Source of the DNA: Austwickia sp.
GTDB taxonomy: Bacteria > Actinomycetota > Actinomycetes > Actinomycetales > Dermatophilaceae
Length of the DNA stretch: 64,000 nt
Reading direction: 5' to 3'
Assembly (NCBI GenBank): GCA_016711265.1
Contig: JADJTI010000001.1
Coordinates: forward strand, 496,001 to 560,000
Position numbers and translations under genes: made by a program. The notes under the pieces are model-generated. The model did no database searches and was not told where the DNA came from. It saw only the letters and a program-made list of their open reading frames with translations. Position 1 is the stretch's first letter; the number at the start of each line of letters is the position of its first letter. Positions 1-8,215 of the stretch are shown here, one piece after another.

Positions 1-1
1 G

Positions 2-466
2 CTGTTCGGGTCGACGAATCCGCCGCAACCCGAATGGTTGTCGGACTTCCCGCTGTGGGCGGTCGAGGCGTCCCTGATCTGGCAGTGGACCCCGTTCATG
101 ATGCTGATCATCTTGGCCGGTCTGCAGAGCCGGCCGCTGGACGTCTTCGAGGCGGCCTCCATCGACGGGGCGTCCGGCTGGCAGACCTTCCGCTTCATCA
201 CGCTGCCGCACCTGCGGCGATACCTGGAGCTGGCGTCGCTGTTGGGGATCATCTACATCATCCAGAACTTCGATGCCGTATTCACCCTCACCTCGGGCGG
301 GCTGGGCACGGCCAACCTGCCGTACTCGGTCTACCAGACCTTCTACCAGGCTCACGAGTACGGCCTGGCCTCGGCCGCCGGGGTGGTCGTGGTGATCGCC
401 TCCCAGCTGGTGGCGATCCTGGTGCTGCGTTCGGTCTCCACATTGTTGAAGGAGGAGGGCCGATGA
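2..466 (+). CDS. Sugar/polyol ABC transporter permease (5' truncated)
   Basis: This is the C-terminal part of an inner-membrane permease of the MalF/UgpA type; the reading frame is already open at base 2, so the N-terminus lies outside the window. The visible 154 residues hold hydrophobic segments and the EAA cytoplasmic loop (DVFEAASIDGASGWQTFRFI) that docks onto the ATPase. The stop codon overlaps the ATG of the next permease (ATGA), so the two form one operon and probably a heterodimeric channel. The sequences resemble polyol (mannitol/sorbitol) importers, but the substrate is an inference because the binding-protein gene is not in view. Confidence 0.9.
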   Translation: MFGSTNPPQPEWLSDFPLWAVEASLIWQWTPFMMLIILAGLQSRPLDVFEAASIDGASGWQTFRFITLPHLRRYLELASLLGIIYIIQNFDAVFTLTSGGLGTANLPYSVYQTFYQAHEYGLASAAGVVVVIASQLVAILVLRSVSTLLKEEGR

Positions 467-1365
467 GCGCTCCCGCTGTTCAGGCACCTGCAGCCGGTAC
501 GCCGGCCGACGCGGGTTCCCACCGCAACGTCCACCTGCGTGCCAAGCGGCGCCGCACCCTGCTGATCGGCCTGGTCGCCTGGCTGTGCGCGCTGGTGATG
601 TTCTCGCCGGTGTTCTGGATGATGCTGACCTCGTTCCACAGCGAGGTCGACGCTGCCACCAACCCGCCGTCGCTGCTGGCCCCGCTGACCCTGGACGGGT
701 ACCGGCAGTTCTTCGGTCAGGACTCCGGGGTCAACGCGATCCCGCCGCTGATCAACTCGGCCATGGCCTCGGTGATCTCCACGGTGTTCGTGCTGTTCCT
801 GGCGGTGCCTGCGGCGTACGCGCTGGCCATCAAACCGGTGCAGCGGTGGTCGGACGTGATGTTCTTCTTCCTGACCACCAAGATGATGCCGATCGTGGCC
901 GCGTTGCTGCCGCTGTACCTGTTCGCGCAGTACCTGGGCATGCTCGACAACATCTGGTACCTGATCATCCTGTACACCTCGATGAACCTGCCGATCGCGG
1001 TCTGGATGATGCGTTCGTTCCTGGCCGAGGTGCCGGTGGAGATGATGGAGGCGGCCCAGATCGACGGGGCCAACCTGCCGACGATCCTGCGCCACGTGAT
1101 CGCGCCGGTCGCCATGCCCGGGATCGCCGCCACCGCGCTGATCTGCTTCATCTTCAGCTGGAACGAGTTGCTGCTGGCCCGGGTGATCACCGGGGTGGTC
1201 TCGGGTACGGCGCCGGTGTTCCTGACCGGGTTCGTCACCTCCCAGGGACTCTTCCTGGCCAAGGTGTGCGCTGCGGCCACGGCGATTTCGCTGCCGGTGC
1301 TGGCCGCCGGGTTCGCCGCCCAGGACAAGCTGGTCCAGGGTCTGTCGATGGGTGCCGTCAAATAA
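463..1365 (+). CDS. Sugar/polyol ABC transporter permease, MalG/SmoG type
   Basis: This 300-residue integral membrane protein is the second permease of a carbohydrate ABC importer. A roughly 35-residue cytoplasmic tail precedes the first membrane helix (about residues 38-58). Further helices follow, and the EAA loop near residue 190 reads EAAQIDGANLPTILRHV. The stretch with FFLTTKMMPIVAALLPLY resembles polyol transporters of the SmoG/MtlG kind, so mannitol or sorbitol is a plausible substrate. The start overlaps the upstream permease stop by four bases, indicating translational coupling. No ATPase gene follows, so the system must use an ATPase encoded elsewhere (MsiK-like sharing is common in actinobacteria). 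Confidence 0.92.
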   Translation: MSAPAVQAPAAGTPADAGSHRNVHLRAKRRRTLLIGLVAWLCALVMFSPVFWMMLTSFHSEVDAATNPPSLLAPLTLDGYRQFFGQDSGVNAIPPLINSAMASVISTVFVLFLAVPAAYALAIKPVQRWSDVMFFFLTTKMMPIVAALLPLYLFAQYLGMLDNIWYLIILYTSMNLPIAVWMMRSFLAEVPVEMMEAAQIDGANLPTILRHVIAPVAMPGIAATALICFIFSWNELLLARVITGVVSGTAPVFLTGFVTSQGLFLAKVCAAATAISLPVLAAGFAAQDKLVQGLSMGAVK

Positions 1366-1380
1366 TGGGGCGGTCCTGGC

Positions 1381-1386
1381 TACCCT
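1381..1386 (+). promoter_or_regulatory. -10 element TACCCT of a leaderless promoter (PEBP gene)
   Basis: TACCCT is followed by seven bases and then the ATG at 1394. There is no Shine-Dalgarno sequence between them, so transcription is expected to begin at or next to the start codon. Confidence 0.65.
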
Positions 1387-1393
1387 GTGGGCC

Positions 1394-1924
1394 ATGAACC
1401 TCGATCGCCCCATCGCCCCCGATCCCTACTCGCTGCTGCCCGCCGTACCCTCACTCACCGTGACCAGCGCGGATTTCGCCGACGGCGAGCCGTTGCCCGA
1501 GGCGCAGGCCTACGGCGGCGGCAACACCTCCCCGGCGTTGTCCTGGTCCGGTGCCCCCGAAGGAACCTGCGGGTACGCCGTGAGCTGCTTCGATCCGGAC
1601 GCCCCCACCCCCTCGGGCTTCTGGCACTGGTTCGTCGTCGGGCTGCCCGCAAGCGTCACCGAACTCCCGGCGGGCGCGGGAATGATCGGCGGGGGCACCC
1701 TGCCCGAGGGTGCCGTGGTGCTGCGCAACGACTTCGGCACCCGGGACTACGGCGGCGCGGCCCCGCCGGCCGGCGACCGACCGCACCGGTACCAGTTCGT
1801 GGTCCAGGCGCTGGACACCGACAGCCTCGGCCTGTCCCCCGAGGACCCGCCGGCCAAGGGTTCGTTCGTGCTGCTCGGTCATGTGCTGGCGCGTGGCATG
1901 GTCACCGGGACCTACCAGGTCTGA
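1394..1924 (+). CDS. YbhB/YbcL family Raf kinase inhibitor-like (PEBP) protein
   Basis: A 176-residue cytoplasmic protein of the phosphatidylethanolamine-binding family. Family hallmarks are visible: GGGNTSPALSWSGAPEGT near residue 40, the ligand-pocket segment DPDAP then FWHWFVVGLP, and the late GTRDYGG...PPAGDRPHRYQF region. Bacterial members have no settled role; kinase inhibition is inferred from eukaryotic homologues only. The ATG at 1394 was chosen because a TACCCT -10 sits seven bases upstream, giving a leaderless transcript; the in-frame ATG at 1352 would lie inside the permease gene. The gene ends 21 bases before the convergent methyltransferase. Confidence 0.9.
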   Translation: MNLDRPIAPDPYSLLPAVPSLTVTSADFADGEPLPEAQAYGGGNTSPALSWSGAPEGTCGYAVSCFDPDAPTPSGFWHWFVVGLPASVTELPAGAGMIGGGTLPEGAVVLRNDFGTRDYGGAAPPAGDRPHRYQFVVQALDTDSLGLSPEDPPAKGSFVLLGHVLARGMVTGTYQV

Positions 1925-1945
1925 GGACCCGGCGGCCGACCCGGC

Positions 1946-2758
1946 TCAGCGGCCGGTGCGCAGGGCCCAGGCGGCCACCGCGCCGGCCGCGGCCACGTTC
2001 AGGGAGTCCACGCCCCCGGACATCGGGATCCGGACCACCAGGTCCGCGGCGGCGACGGTCTGCCGCGCCAACCCGTCCCCTTCGGCCCCCAGGACGAGCG
2101 CGAGCCGTTCCGTCGGACGGGCGGCCAGCTCCTCCAGGGTCACGGCGTCCTGGTCCAGTGCCAGGGCGGCCACCGTGAAGCCCGCGGCCTGCAGGTCGGC
2201 GACGGCGGCTGGCCACGGCCCGGTCCGGGTCCACGGGACCTGGAAGACCGTGCCCATCGACACCCGGACGCTGCGCCGATACAGCGGATCCGCGCACCGG
2301 GGGGTGACCAGTACGGCGTCCATCCCCAGTCCGGCGACGCTGCGGAACACGGCACCGACGTTGGTGTGATCGACGATGTCCTCCAGGACGACGACCCGCC
2401 GGGCCGGGTGCAGGACGTCGTGCAGCGCGACCGGCTCCGGGCGGTGCATTGAGGCGATCGCCCCGCGGTGCAGGTGGAAACCGGTCAGCGCTTCGATGAC
2501 CGGATGGTCGGCGACGTAGACCGGCACGTTGTGTTCGGCCATCAGCGCGACGAGGTCTGCGAGTTCGTCGAGCCAGCGCGGGGCCAGCAACAGCGAGCGC
2601 GGCCGGTGGCCTGCGGCCAGCGCGCGGCGGATGACCTTGGCGCTCTCGGCCAGGTACAGCCCGTGGGCGGGTTCGGTCCGGGTGCGCAGCGCCATGTCCG
2701 TGAGCTGCAGATAGTCGGCTACCCGCGGGTCCTGGGGATCGGTGATGAGGATGCTCAC
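1946..2758 (-). CDS. TrmH/SpoU-family RNA 2'-O-methyltransferase
   Basis: A 270-residue SPOUT methyltransferase expected to transfer a methyl group from S-adenosylmethionine to a ribose 2'-OH in rRNA or tRNA. The N-terminal 100 residues form a SpoU substrate-binding-like region. The C-terminal knot carries motif 1 (EDIVDHTNVGAVFRSVAGLG, with the catalytic Asn-Arg pair), motif 2 (LVLGAEGDGL) and motif 3 (VRIPMSGGVDSLNVAAAGA). The start is GTG and overlaps the TSUP stop codon (GTGA), so the two genes are translationally coupled. The target nucleotide cannot be told from sequence. Confidence 0.92.
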   Translation of the reverse strand: MSILITDPQDPRVADYLQLTDMALRTRTEPAHGLYLAESAKVIRRALAAGHRPRSLLLAPRWLDELADLVALMAEHNVPVYVADHPVIEALTGFHLHRGAIASMHRPEPVALHDVLHPARRVVVLEDIVDHTNVGAVFRSVAGLGMDAVLVTPRCADPLYRRSVRVSMGTVFQVPWTRTGPWPAAVADLQAAGFTVAALALDQDAVTLEELAARPTERLALVLGAEGDGLARQTVAAADLVVRIPMSGGVDSLNVAAAGAVAAWALRTGR

Positions 2759-3522
2759 CCGAAGACCGTGAGCTTGGCGATGGCAATCAGACCCACCGTG
2801 ATGATGACGCCACGCAGCACCGGGGACGGCAGGCGGCGGCCCACTCCGGCACCGATGAAGCCGCCCATCAGGCTCCCCACGCCGATCAGGCCGGCGGCGG
2901 CCCAGTCGATCTGCGACCAGCGCAGGCTGATGAACACCACGGCGGCGACCAGGTTGACGATCGGGACCAGGACGTTCTTGATGGCCGTCAGGCTCTGCAG
3001 GGAGATCGGCATCAGCATGGTCAAGAAGCCCATCATGATGACTCCCTGGGCGGCACCGAAGTACCCGCCGTACACCCCGCTGCCCAGCACCGCCAGCGGC
3101 AGCAGCGCACGGCGCAGGCTGCTCTCCTGCTCGGCGTGCCGGGCGCGGGCAGCGGCCTGCAGCCGGGGTCCGAAGATCACCAGCAGCACCCCGAGCCCGA
3201 TGAGCGCGGGGACGACCGCGTCGAAAACCGAGGAGGGCAGCACCAGCAGGAGCAGCGCCCCGGTGAGCCCGCCGGCCACCGACAGCGGCACCAGACGTCG
3301 TACCACCGCGCCGTAGCCGGCCAGTTCCCGGCGATACCCGTACACCCCGGACAGCCCCCCGGGCAGCAGGCCGACGTTGTTCGACATGTTGGCGACCAAC
3401 GGGGGGTAGCCGAAGAACAGCAACGTCGGGAAGGTGATCAGCGTCCCCGACCCGACGATGGTGTTGATCGTGCCCGCGCCGACACCGGCCAGCATGATCA
3501 GGAACGCTTCCAGGATCGACAC
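2755..3522 (-). CDS. TSUP family (TauE/SafE) membrane permease
   Basis: A 255-residue polytopic membrane protein with about eight hydrophobic helices. It belongs to the TauE/SafE (DUF81) sulfite/organosulfonate exporter family. The first half has the typical GVGAGTINTIVGSGTLITFP and NNVGLLPGG elements, repeated in degenerate form in the second half (GGYFGAAQG). Family members move sulfite, sulfoacetate or related anions, but many have unknown substrates, and none is implied by the neighbours here. The GTG start has a TACAGT -10 six bases upstream, so the message is probably leaderless. It is followed directly by the RNA methyltransferase gene. Confidence 0.9.
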   Translation of the reverse strand: MSILEAFLIMLAGVGAGTINTIVGSGTLITFPTLLFFGYPPLVANMSNNVGLLPGGLSGVYGYRRELAGYGAVVRRLVPLSVAGGLTGALLLLVLPSSVFDAVVPALIGLGVLLVIFGPRLQAAARARHAEQESSLRRALLPLAVLGSGVYGGYFGAAQGVIMMGFLTMLMPISLQSLTAIKNVLVPIVNLVAAVVFISLRWSQIDWAAAGLIGVGSLMGGFIGAGVGRRLPSPVLRGVIITVGLIAIAKLTVFG

Positions 3523-3528
3523 AGCGTC

Positions 3529-3534
3529 ACTGTA
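3529..3534 (-). promoter_or_regulatory. -10 element TACAGT of a leaderless promoter (TSUP gene)
   Basis: On the minus strand TACAGT, six bases and then GTG (3522-3520). No SD is present. Confidence 0.65.
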
Positions 3535-3539
3535 GTGCG

Positions 3540-3560
3540 CGGCCGGGAAGTGTCCGGCCG
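3540..3560 (-). terminator. Hairpin after the SPFH gene
   Basis: CGGCCGG and CCGGCCG form a perfect 7-bp stem with a 7-base loop, eight bases beyond the SPFH stop. There is no U-tract, as usual in actinobacteria. It also occupies the -35 region of the TSUP promoter. Confidence 0.55.
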
Positions 3561-3567
3561 GGAAGGG

Positions 3568-4728
3568 TCAGCGCGGCGGCAGTTCCACCGGAGCTGCGGG
3601 GCCGCCGTCCTGGGGGTCGGCCGGGCTGATCACCGGCGGGACCGGCGCCGTCGGGACGCGGGTCTGGGCACCTGCCGTTCGGGTGACGTGTTTGCTGGCG
3701 CCCTCGACCTCGGCCACGGTGCGCGCGGCCTCGTCGCGGGCCTGTGCCAGGGCTTCCTGGGGATCCTGAAGGACGGTGTCCTCGAAGACCCCTCGGGTCC
3801 CGGGTCCCTCCGGGGGCGTCCAGGGCTCGTCCGTCTCGGCCCAGTCGCCGGCTTCGGCCTTGGGACCGAACGCCGCGCCGATGCCCTTGAGAGCCTCCGT
3901 CAGCTCGCTGGGAATCACCCAGAGTTTATTGGAGTCTCCGCGAGCCAGCTGCGGGAGGATCTGCAAGTACTGGTAGGCGAGCAGCTTCTGGTCCGGCTTG
4001 CCTCGGTGAATCGCCTCGAACACCTGCCCGATCGCCCGGGCCTGGCCCTGCGCCTCCAGGATGCGGGCTTGCGCCGAACCCTCGGCCCGCAGGATCTGAG
4101 ACTGCTTATCCCCTTCGGCGGTCAGGATCGCGGACTGCTTGACGCCCTCGGCGGTCAGGATGGCGGCGCGCCGGTCGCGCTCGGCGCGCATCTGCTTCTC
4201 CATCGAGTCCTGCACCGAGTGCGGCGGGTCGATCGCCTTCAGCTCGACCCGGGACACCCGGATCCCCCACTTGCCGGTCGCCTCGTCCAGCACCCCACGC
4301 AGTTGGCCGTTGATCTGGTCCCGGCTGGTCAGGGTCTGCTCGAGGTCCATCGAGCCGATGACGTTACGCAGCGTGGTGACGGTGAGTTGCTCGATGCCCT
4401 GGATGAAGTTGGCGATCTCATAGACGGCCGACTTGGCGTCGGTGACCGCGTAATAGATGACGGTGTCGATGTTCACGACCAGGTTGTCGGAGGTGATCAC
4501 CGGTTGCGGCGGGAACGATACGACCTGTTCACGAAGGTCGATATTGGCTCGCACCTTGTCCACGAAGGGGACCAGCAGGTGGATGCCACCATCGAGGGTG
4601 CGTGCGTAGCGGCCGAGTCGCTCGATGATGAGCGAGGTCTGCTGCGGGACGATCCGGACGGCCTGGAACAGGACGACGACCGCGAAGGCCAGGAGGAAGA
4701 GAAGGAATATCAGCGTCGCATCGAACAT
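3568..4728 (-). CDS. SPFH/Band 7 (stomatin/paraslipin) membrane protein
   Basis: A 386-residue membrane-anchored SPFH protein of the QmcA/paraslipin type. Residues 2-22 form one N-terminal membrane anchor. The SPFH domain spans about 25-200 and includes RIVPQQTSLIIERLGRY and the PPHSVQDSMEKQM segment. A long helical region follows with ILTAEG/ILRAEG repeats (coiled coil), then a Pro/Ala-rich tail. Such proteins assemble large rings that organise membrane microdomains or shield proteases. The gene lies 17 bases downstream of an NfeD gene, the usual partner. I placed the start at the ATG immediately before the anchor. Confidence 0.92.
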   Translation of the reverse strand: MFDATLIFLLFLLAFAVVVLFQAVRIVPQQTSLIIERLGRYARTLDGGIHLLVPFVDKVRANIDLREQVVSFPPQPVITSDNLVVNIDTVIYYAVTDAKSAVYEIANFIQGIEQLTVTTLRNVIGSMDLEQTLTSRDQINGQLRGVLDEATGKWGIRVSRVELKAIDPPHSVQDSMEKQMRAERDRRAAILTAEGVKQSAILTAEGDKQSQILRAEGSAQARILEAQGQARAIGQVFEAIHRGKPDQKLLAYQYLQILPQLARGDSNKLWVIPSELTEALKGIGAAFGPKAEAGDWAETDEPWTPPEGPGTRGVFEDTVLQDPQEALAQARDEAARTVAEVEGASKHVTRTAGAQTRVPTAPVPPVISPADPQDGGPAAPVELPPR

Positions 4729-4745
4729 GGGCGTTCTCCCCGAGC

Positions 4746-5219
4746 TCAGATAAGGTCCTGCGCCGGTGGCGGCAGGCTGACGATGGCGGTGGCGCCGTCG
4801 ATGGCGTCCACCCGGACGGTTCGGCCGGCCTCGATCGGGCCATCCCCCGCGGCCACCCGGGCGCTCCAGGTGTCTCCCCCGATCTTGACGCGGCCGTCGT
4901 TGACGGTGACCGACTCCAGCACGACGGCGCTGGCGCCGATGTGCGCCGCCGTCCCGAGGATGGGCGGATCCGAGCCGAGCATCCGGGCCGCCATTTTCGG
5001 ACGGACCAGGCCCAGCAGGGCGACGGAGACGATCACGGCGGCGGCGATCTGCCAGCTCAGACCCAGCCCGAAGGCGGAGGTCACGGCCCCGGCCACGGCG
5101 CCACCGGCGAGCATGAGGAAGATGAAGTCCACGGTCGCCGCTTCCACGGCCCCTAGCGTCAACGCCACGGCCAACCACACGGCCCACGAGTTGTCCTCAA
5201 ACCACGAGATCGTCGCCAC
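4746..5219 (-). CDS. NfeD family membrane protein
   Basis: A 157-residue short NfeD protein. It has hydrophobic helices at the N-terminus (about residues 12-80, including ATVDFIFLMLAGGAVAGAV) and a C-terminal OB-fold of about 60 residues (GTAAHIGASAVVLES...VRVDAIDGATAIV). NfeD proteins pair with SPFH proteins, and the next gene downstream is one; the pair probably acts on membrane organisation or quality control. I chose the GTG at 5219, behind a purine-rich AAAGGGG. An in-frame GTG at 5276 would add 19 residues of non-hydrophobic sequence and lacks an SD. Confidence 0.88.
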   Translation of the reverse strand: MATISWFEDNSWAVWLAVALTLGAVEAATVDFIFLMLAGGAVAGAVTSAFGLGLSWQIAAAVIVSVALLGLVRPKMAARMLGSDPPILGTAAHIGASAVVLESVTVNDGRVKIGGDTWSARVAAGDGPIEAGRTVRVDAIDGATAIVSLPPPAQDLI

Positions 5220-5279
5220 CCCCTTTGATGATCCGCTATCTGCAGGACGAACCGGCCGGCCGACTGGTTCCGTCACCGG

Positions 5280-6062
5280 TTAGCGCGCCCGGGCGCTCCA
5301 GCGCTGACCGTGGCGCTCCAGCTCCAACGGCAACCCGAAGGTCCGTTCCAGGTTAGCCGTGGTGAGCGTGATCTCCAGCGGTCCAGCGGCCACCACCGAG
5401 CCCTCCCGGAGCAGCAACACATCGGTGAACCCCGCCGGGATCTCCTCGACGTGGTGGGTGACCATCACCAGCGCCGGCGCGTCGAGGTCCAGGGCCAGCT
5501 CCCCGAGCCGGCTCACCAGGTCCTCCCGGCCGCCCAGGTCGAGTCCGGCGGCCGGCTCATCGAGCAGCATGAGCTCCGGGTCGGTCATCAACGCGCGGGC
5601 GATCTGGACCCGCTTGCGCTCGCCCTCACTCAGGGTCCCGAAGGTCCGGTCCGCAAGGTGTCCGGCCCCCAGCGCCGTGAGCAGTTCCTGTGCCCGCGAC
5701 TCATCCATCGCGTCGTACCGTTCCCGCCACCGGCCGACGACGGCGTACGAGGCGGTCATCACGACGTCGCGCACCTTCTCCGACCCGGGGATCCGCTCGG
5801 CGATGGCCGCGCTGGCCATCCCGATCCGGGGGCGCAGTTCGAAGACGTCCACAGCGCCCAGCACCTCACCGAGGACCCCGGCTACCCCCCGGGTGGGGTG
5901 GATCCGGGCGGCAGCCAGCTGCAGCAGGGTCGTCTTGCCCGCACCGTTGGGGCCCAGGACGACCCACCGCTCGCCCTCTTCGACCTCCCAGTTCACCTCG
6001 CGCAGCAAGGTCGTGCCGCCGCGGATCACGCTGACGCCGGCGAACTCCAAGACGTCACTCAT
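5280..6062 (-). CDS. ABC transporter ATP-binding protein, no cognate permease nearby
   Basis: A 260-residue single-domain ABC ATPase. Walker A is GPNGAGKTTLL (near residue 40), the signature is LSEGERKRVQIARAL, Walker B is LMLLDEPAAGLD, and an H-loop reads MVTHHVEEIP. The signature has LSEGE instead of the common LSGGQ. No permease lies beside it, so its partner is unknown; the family is often annotated as iron-siderophore or molybdate-like import ATPases. The ATG at 6062 is preceded by TAGGGT seven bases upstream (leaderless). The promoter stands back to back with that of the unknown gene at 6162. Confidence 0.88.
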   Translation of the reverse strand: MSDVLEFAGVSVIRGGTTLLREVNWEVEEGERWVVLGPNGAGKTTLLQLAAARIHPTRGVAGVLGEVLGAVDVFELRPRIGMASAAIAERIPGSEKVRDVVMTASYAVVGRWRERYDAMDESRAQELLTALGAGHLADRTFGTLSEGERKRVQIARALMTDPELMLLDEPAAGLDLGGREDLVSRLGELALDLDAPALVMVTHHVEEIPAGFTDVLLLREGSVVAAGPLEITLTTANLERTFGLPLELERHGQRWSARAR

Positions 6063-6069
6063 GCCCCCG

Positions 6070-6075
6070 ACCCTA
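6070..6075 (-). promoter_or_regulatory. -10 element TAGGGT of a leaderless promoter (ABC ATPase)
   Basis: On the minus strand TAGGGT, seven bases and then ATG at 6062, with no SD. Confidence 0.65.
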
Positions 6076-6149
6076 GGGCACGAACCCGCGCCCGCCGGTC
6101 CCGTGCCCGGGGCTCGCCGGACACCCGACGGTCCGGTCCACCGGGCACC

Positions 6150-6155
6150 TACGAT
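6150..6155 (+). promoter_or_regulatory. -10 element TACGAT of a leaderless promoter
   Basis: TACGAT, six bases and then GTG at 6162. This is what fixes the start of the unknown gene downstream. Confidence 0.65.
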
Positions 6156-6161
6156 GTGAGG

Positions 6162-6938
6162 GTGTCGTCACTCCCGGTTTCGGTTCGCGTTGCCCTCTGG
6201 GCGACCGCCGCTTACCAGGGACGGGTTGATTTCTCGCGAGTGATGGCGCTAGCCGCCCCCGACGTGCCTTGCCACGGCGGGCGGCTGGACTGCCTGCGGA
6301 TCTGGCGCAGCATGGGTGAGCAGGCGATCCTCGTCGCTTTGCCGCGTCCCGGTGACACAACGACGATGCCCCGGGGTTCGGCGGAGTTCGTCGACGCGGC
6401 CACCGATGCCGGGGAATGCGTGTACGTCGCGGGCATGGGTGCCGCTCTGGTACCCCGGTGGGGGTACGCCGGTGGGCCGGGTGAGCGCAGCCAGATGCTC
6501 ACCTGGGAGCTGCACGACTGCGAACCGGTGCCCGTTCACCGCCTCGACAGCTTGTCGCTGCGTGAGATCGACACCACCCTGCGGCTGGAGTTGAGCGCGG
6601 CCATCGCCGACCTGGAGGCCCTGCACGCCCACCCGTGGGCCGGGCGGGGGCTGCGGGAACTGGCCGATGCCCGGATGGGCGCCGAGACCGGTGGCACGCT
6701 GGGGCTCCCGGACGGTCTGCCACCCCGGGCGCTGCGGTCCATCGCCCTGGCAAGCACCCTGGCCACCGTCGCGGACCTCGGCCTGGAGCAGCTCCCAGAC
6801 GCGCCGAGCCTGGCGGTGACTGCGGCCCGCGCCGACCGACTCCGCCGGCTGCAGGCGGTGGCCGACACCAGCCTGGCCGATGCGACCTGTGTTGCGGCGA
6901 TGTCGATGGCCGGGTGGCGCAGCCGGATCAACGACTGA
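6162..6938 (+). CDS. Conserved-looking protein of unknown function next to glgA
   Basis: I do not recognise this 258-residue protein. It has no signal peptide or membrane helix, is mixed alpha/beta, and has a C-terminal half rich in Leu/Ala helices (from about residue 140). Possible landmarks are CHGGRLDCLRIWRSMGEQA near residue 38, VYVAGMGAALVPRWG near 88 and MLTWELHDCEPVPVHRL near 112. The GTG start is set by a TACGAT -10 six bases upstream. Codon use is like that of its neighbours, so it is a real gene. Its last 11 bases overlap the end of glgA on the opposite strand. Confidence 0.8.
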   Translation: MSSLPVSVRVALWATAAYQGRVDFSRVMALAAPDVPCHGGRLDCLRIWRSMGEQAILVALPRPGDTTTMPRGSAEFVDAATDAGECVYVAGMGAALVPRWGYAGGPGERSQMLTWELHDCEPVPVHRLDSLSLREIDTTLRLELSAAIADLEALHAHPWAGRGLRELADARMGAETGGTLGLPDGLPPRALRSIALASTLATVADLGLEQLPDAPSLAVTAARADRLRRLQAVADTSLADATCVAAMSMAGWRSRIND

Positions 6939-8130
6939 GCACGCTGCGGTAGACCTCCAGGGTCTGGTCGCCGATGGAAGTCCAGGAGAACTGTTCCACC
7001 GCGCGCCGCCGGCCGGCCACGCCGTACTCCCTCGCCCGGGCACGGTCACGGACCGCCTCGGTCAACGTCGCGGCCAGGTCGTCGACGAACTTCTGCGGAT
7101 CGACCGGGGTGCCGGTGCCGTCGCTGACCTGCTCGATGTCCACCAGCCAGCCGGTCTCCCCCGGCACCACGACCTCCGGGATACCGCCGGTGCGGGTGGC
7201 CACCACGGCCACCTCGCAGGCCATCGCCTCGAGGTTGACGATGCCCAGCGGTTCGTACACCGACGGGCAGACGAAGACGGTGGCGCTGGACAGCAGCGCG
7301 ACCACCTGCGGGCGCGGCAGCATCTCGGCGATCCAGAAGACCCCCTGCCGCGTGGCCCGCAGCTCCTCGATGAGGGTCTCGACCTCGTTCCTAATCTCCG
7401 GGGTGTCGGGGGCGCCGGCGCACAACACGAGTTGCACGTTCGGCGGCAGCTGGGTGCAGGCCCGCAGCAGATAGGGCAGGCCCTTCTGCCGGGTGATCCG
7501 GCCGACGAACATCACCGAGGGGGAGTCGGGGTCGATGCCGAAGCTGGTGACGACGTCCCGCGCGCCGCCGGAGTGGTCGGGCTGCCACAATTGCGCGTCG
7601 ATGCCGTTGTGCACCACCTTGACCTGCGCGGGGTCGATGTCGGGGTAGCACGCCAGCACGTCGGCGCGCATCCCATGACTGACGGCGATCACGGCGGCGG
7701 CCGCCTCGTACGCCGTTTTCTCCACCCAGGAGGACACCCGGTACCCGCCGCCGAGTTGCTCGGCCTTCCACGGCCGCAGCGGCTCCAGGCTGTGCGCCGA
7801 GATGACGTGCGGTACGCCGTGCAGCAGCGATGCCAGGTGGCCGGCCATGTTCGCATACCAGGTGTGCGAGTGCACCAGGTCGGCGCCTCCGCAGTCGGCG
7901 GCGATGGCCACGTCGACCCCGAGGGTCTGCATGGTCGCGTTGGCGGCGGCCAGCTGCGGCAGGTCCGGGTACCCGGTCGTGCCCGCTTCGGCCACCACCT
8001 GGCCGAAGGCTCTGACCTGGGCGTCGATATCTCCTCGCGCGCGCAAGGCCTTGACGAGTTCGACGACGTGGACGCCGGCTCCGCCATAGACGTTCGGGGG
8101 GTATTCCTTGGAGAGGATGTCGACTCGCAC
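6928..8130 (-). CDS. glgA: GT4 glycogen synthase family protein (GlgA; GlgM-like maltose-1-phosphate synthase)
   Basis: A 400-residue cytoplasmic glycosyltransferase of family GT4. The N-terminal donor-domain motif is SKEYPPNVYGGAGVHV (residues 7-22), and the C-terminal half holds the EPLGIVNLE (E293...E301) EX7E nucleotide-sugar signature. It is divergent from glgC, which makes the ADP-glucose it uses. Proteins of this actinobacterial type (M. tuberculosis Rv1212c) were first called GlgA, but the Rv1212c enzyme makes alpha-maltose 1-phosphate for the GlgE pathway. That activity is inferred here, and glgE/glgB are not in the window. The GTG start has TACTGT seven bases upstream, suggesting a leaderless mRNA. 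Confidence 0.92.
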   Translation of the reverse strand: MRVDILSKEYPPNVYGGAGVHVVELVKALRARGDIDAQVRAFGQVVAEAGTTGYPDLPQLAAANATMQTLGVDVAIAADCGGADLVHSHTWYANMAGHLASLLHGVPHVISAHSLEPLRPWKAEQLGGGYRVSSWVEKTAYEAAAAVIAVSHGMRADVLACYPDIDPAQVKVVHNGIDAQLWQPDHSGGARDVVTSFGIDPDSPSVMFVGRITRQKGLPYLLRACTQLPPNVQLVLCAGAPDTPEIRNEVETLIEELRATRQGVFWIAEMLPRPQVVALLSSATVFVCPSVYEPLGIVNLEAMACEVAVVATRTGGIPEVVVPGETGWLVDIEQVSDGTGTPVDPQKFVDDLAATLTEAVRDRARAREYGVAGRRRAVEQFSWTSIGDQTLEVYRSVLSR

Positions 8131-8137
8131 GATGACG

Positions 8138-8143
8138 ACAGTA
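8138..8143 (-). promoter_or_regulatory. -10 element TACTGT of a leaderless promoter (glgA)
   Basis: On the minus strand TACTGT, seven bases and then GTG at 8130. Confidence 0.65.
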
Positions 8144-8203
8144 GTCCTCGCACCGCCCGAAAACACCTGGTGGCCGACCTCCCGTTGACGCCGGGCGTGG
8201 TAG

Positions 8204-8209
8204 TACGTT
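8204..8209 (+). promoter_or_regulatory. -10 element TACGTT of a leaderless promoter (glgC)
   Basis: TACGTT, six bases and then ATG at 8216. A TTGACG lies at 8185-8190, only 13 bases upstream, which is short for a -35. The glgA and glgC starts are 85 bases apart. Confidence 0.65.
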
Positions 8210-8215
8210 GCAGGC

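Noticed and set aside
3136..5283. Very long open frames opposite SPFH/NfeD and many other genes (up to about 715 codons)
   Set aside because: They mirror real genes and arise because high-GC third positions remove stops from other frames; their translations are low-complexity Arg/Pro/Gly/His strings with no family features.
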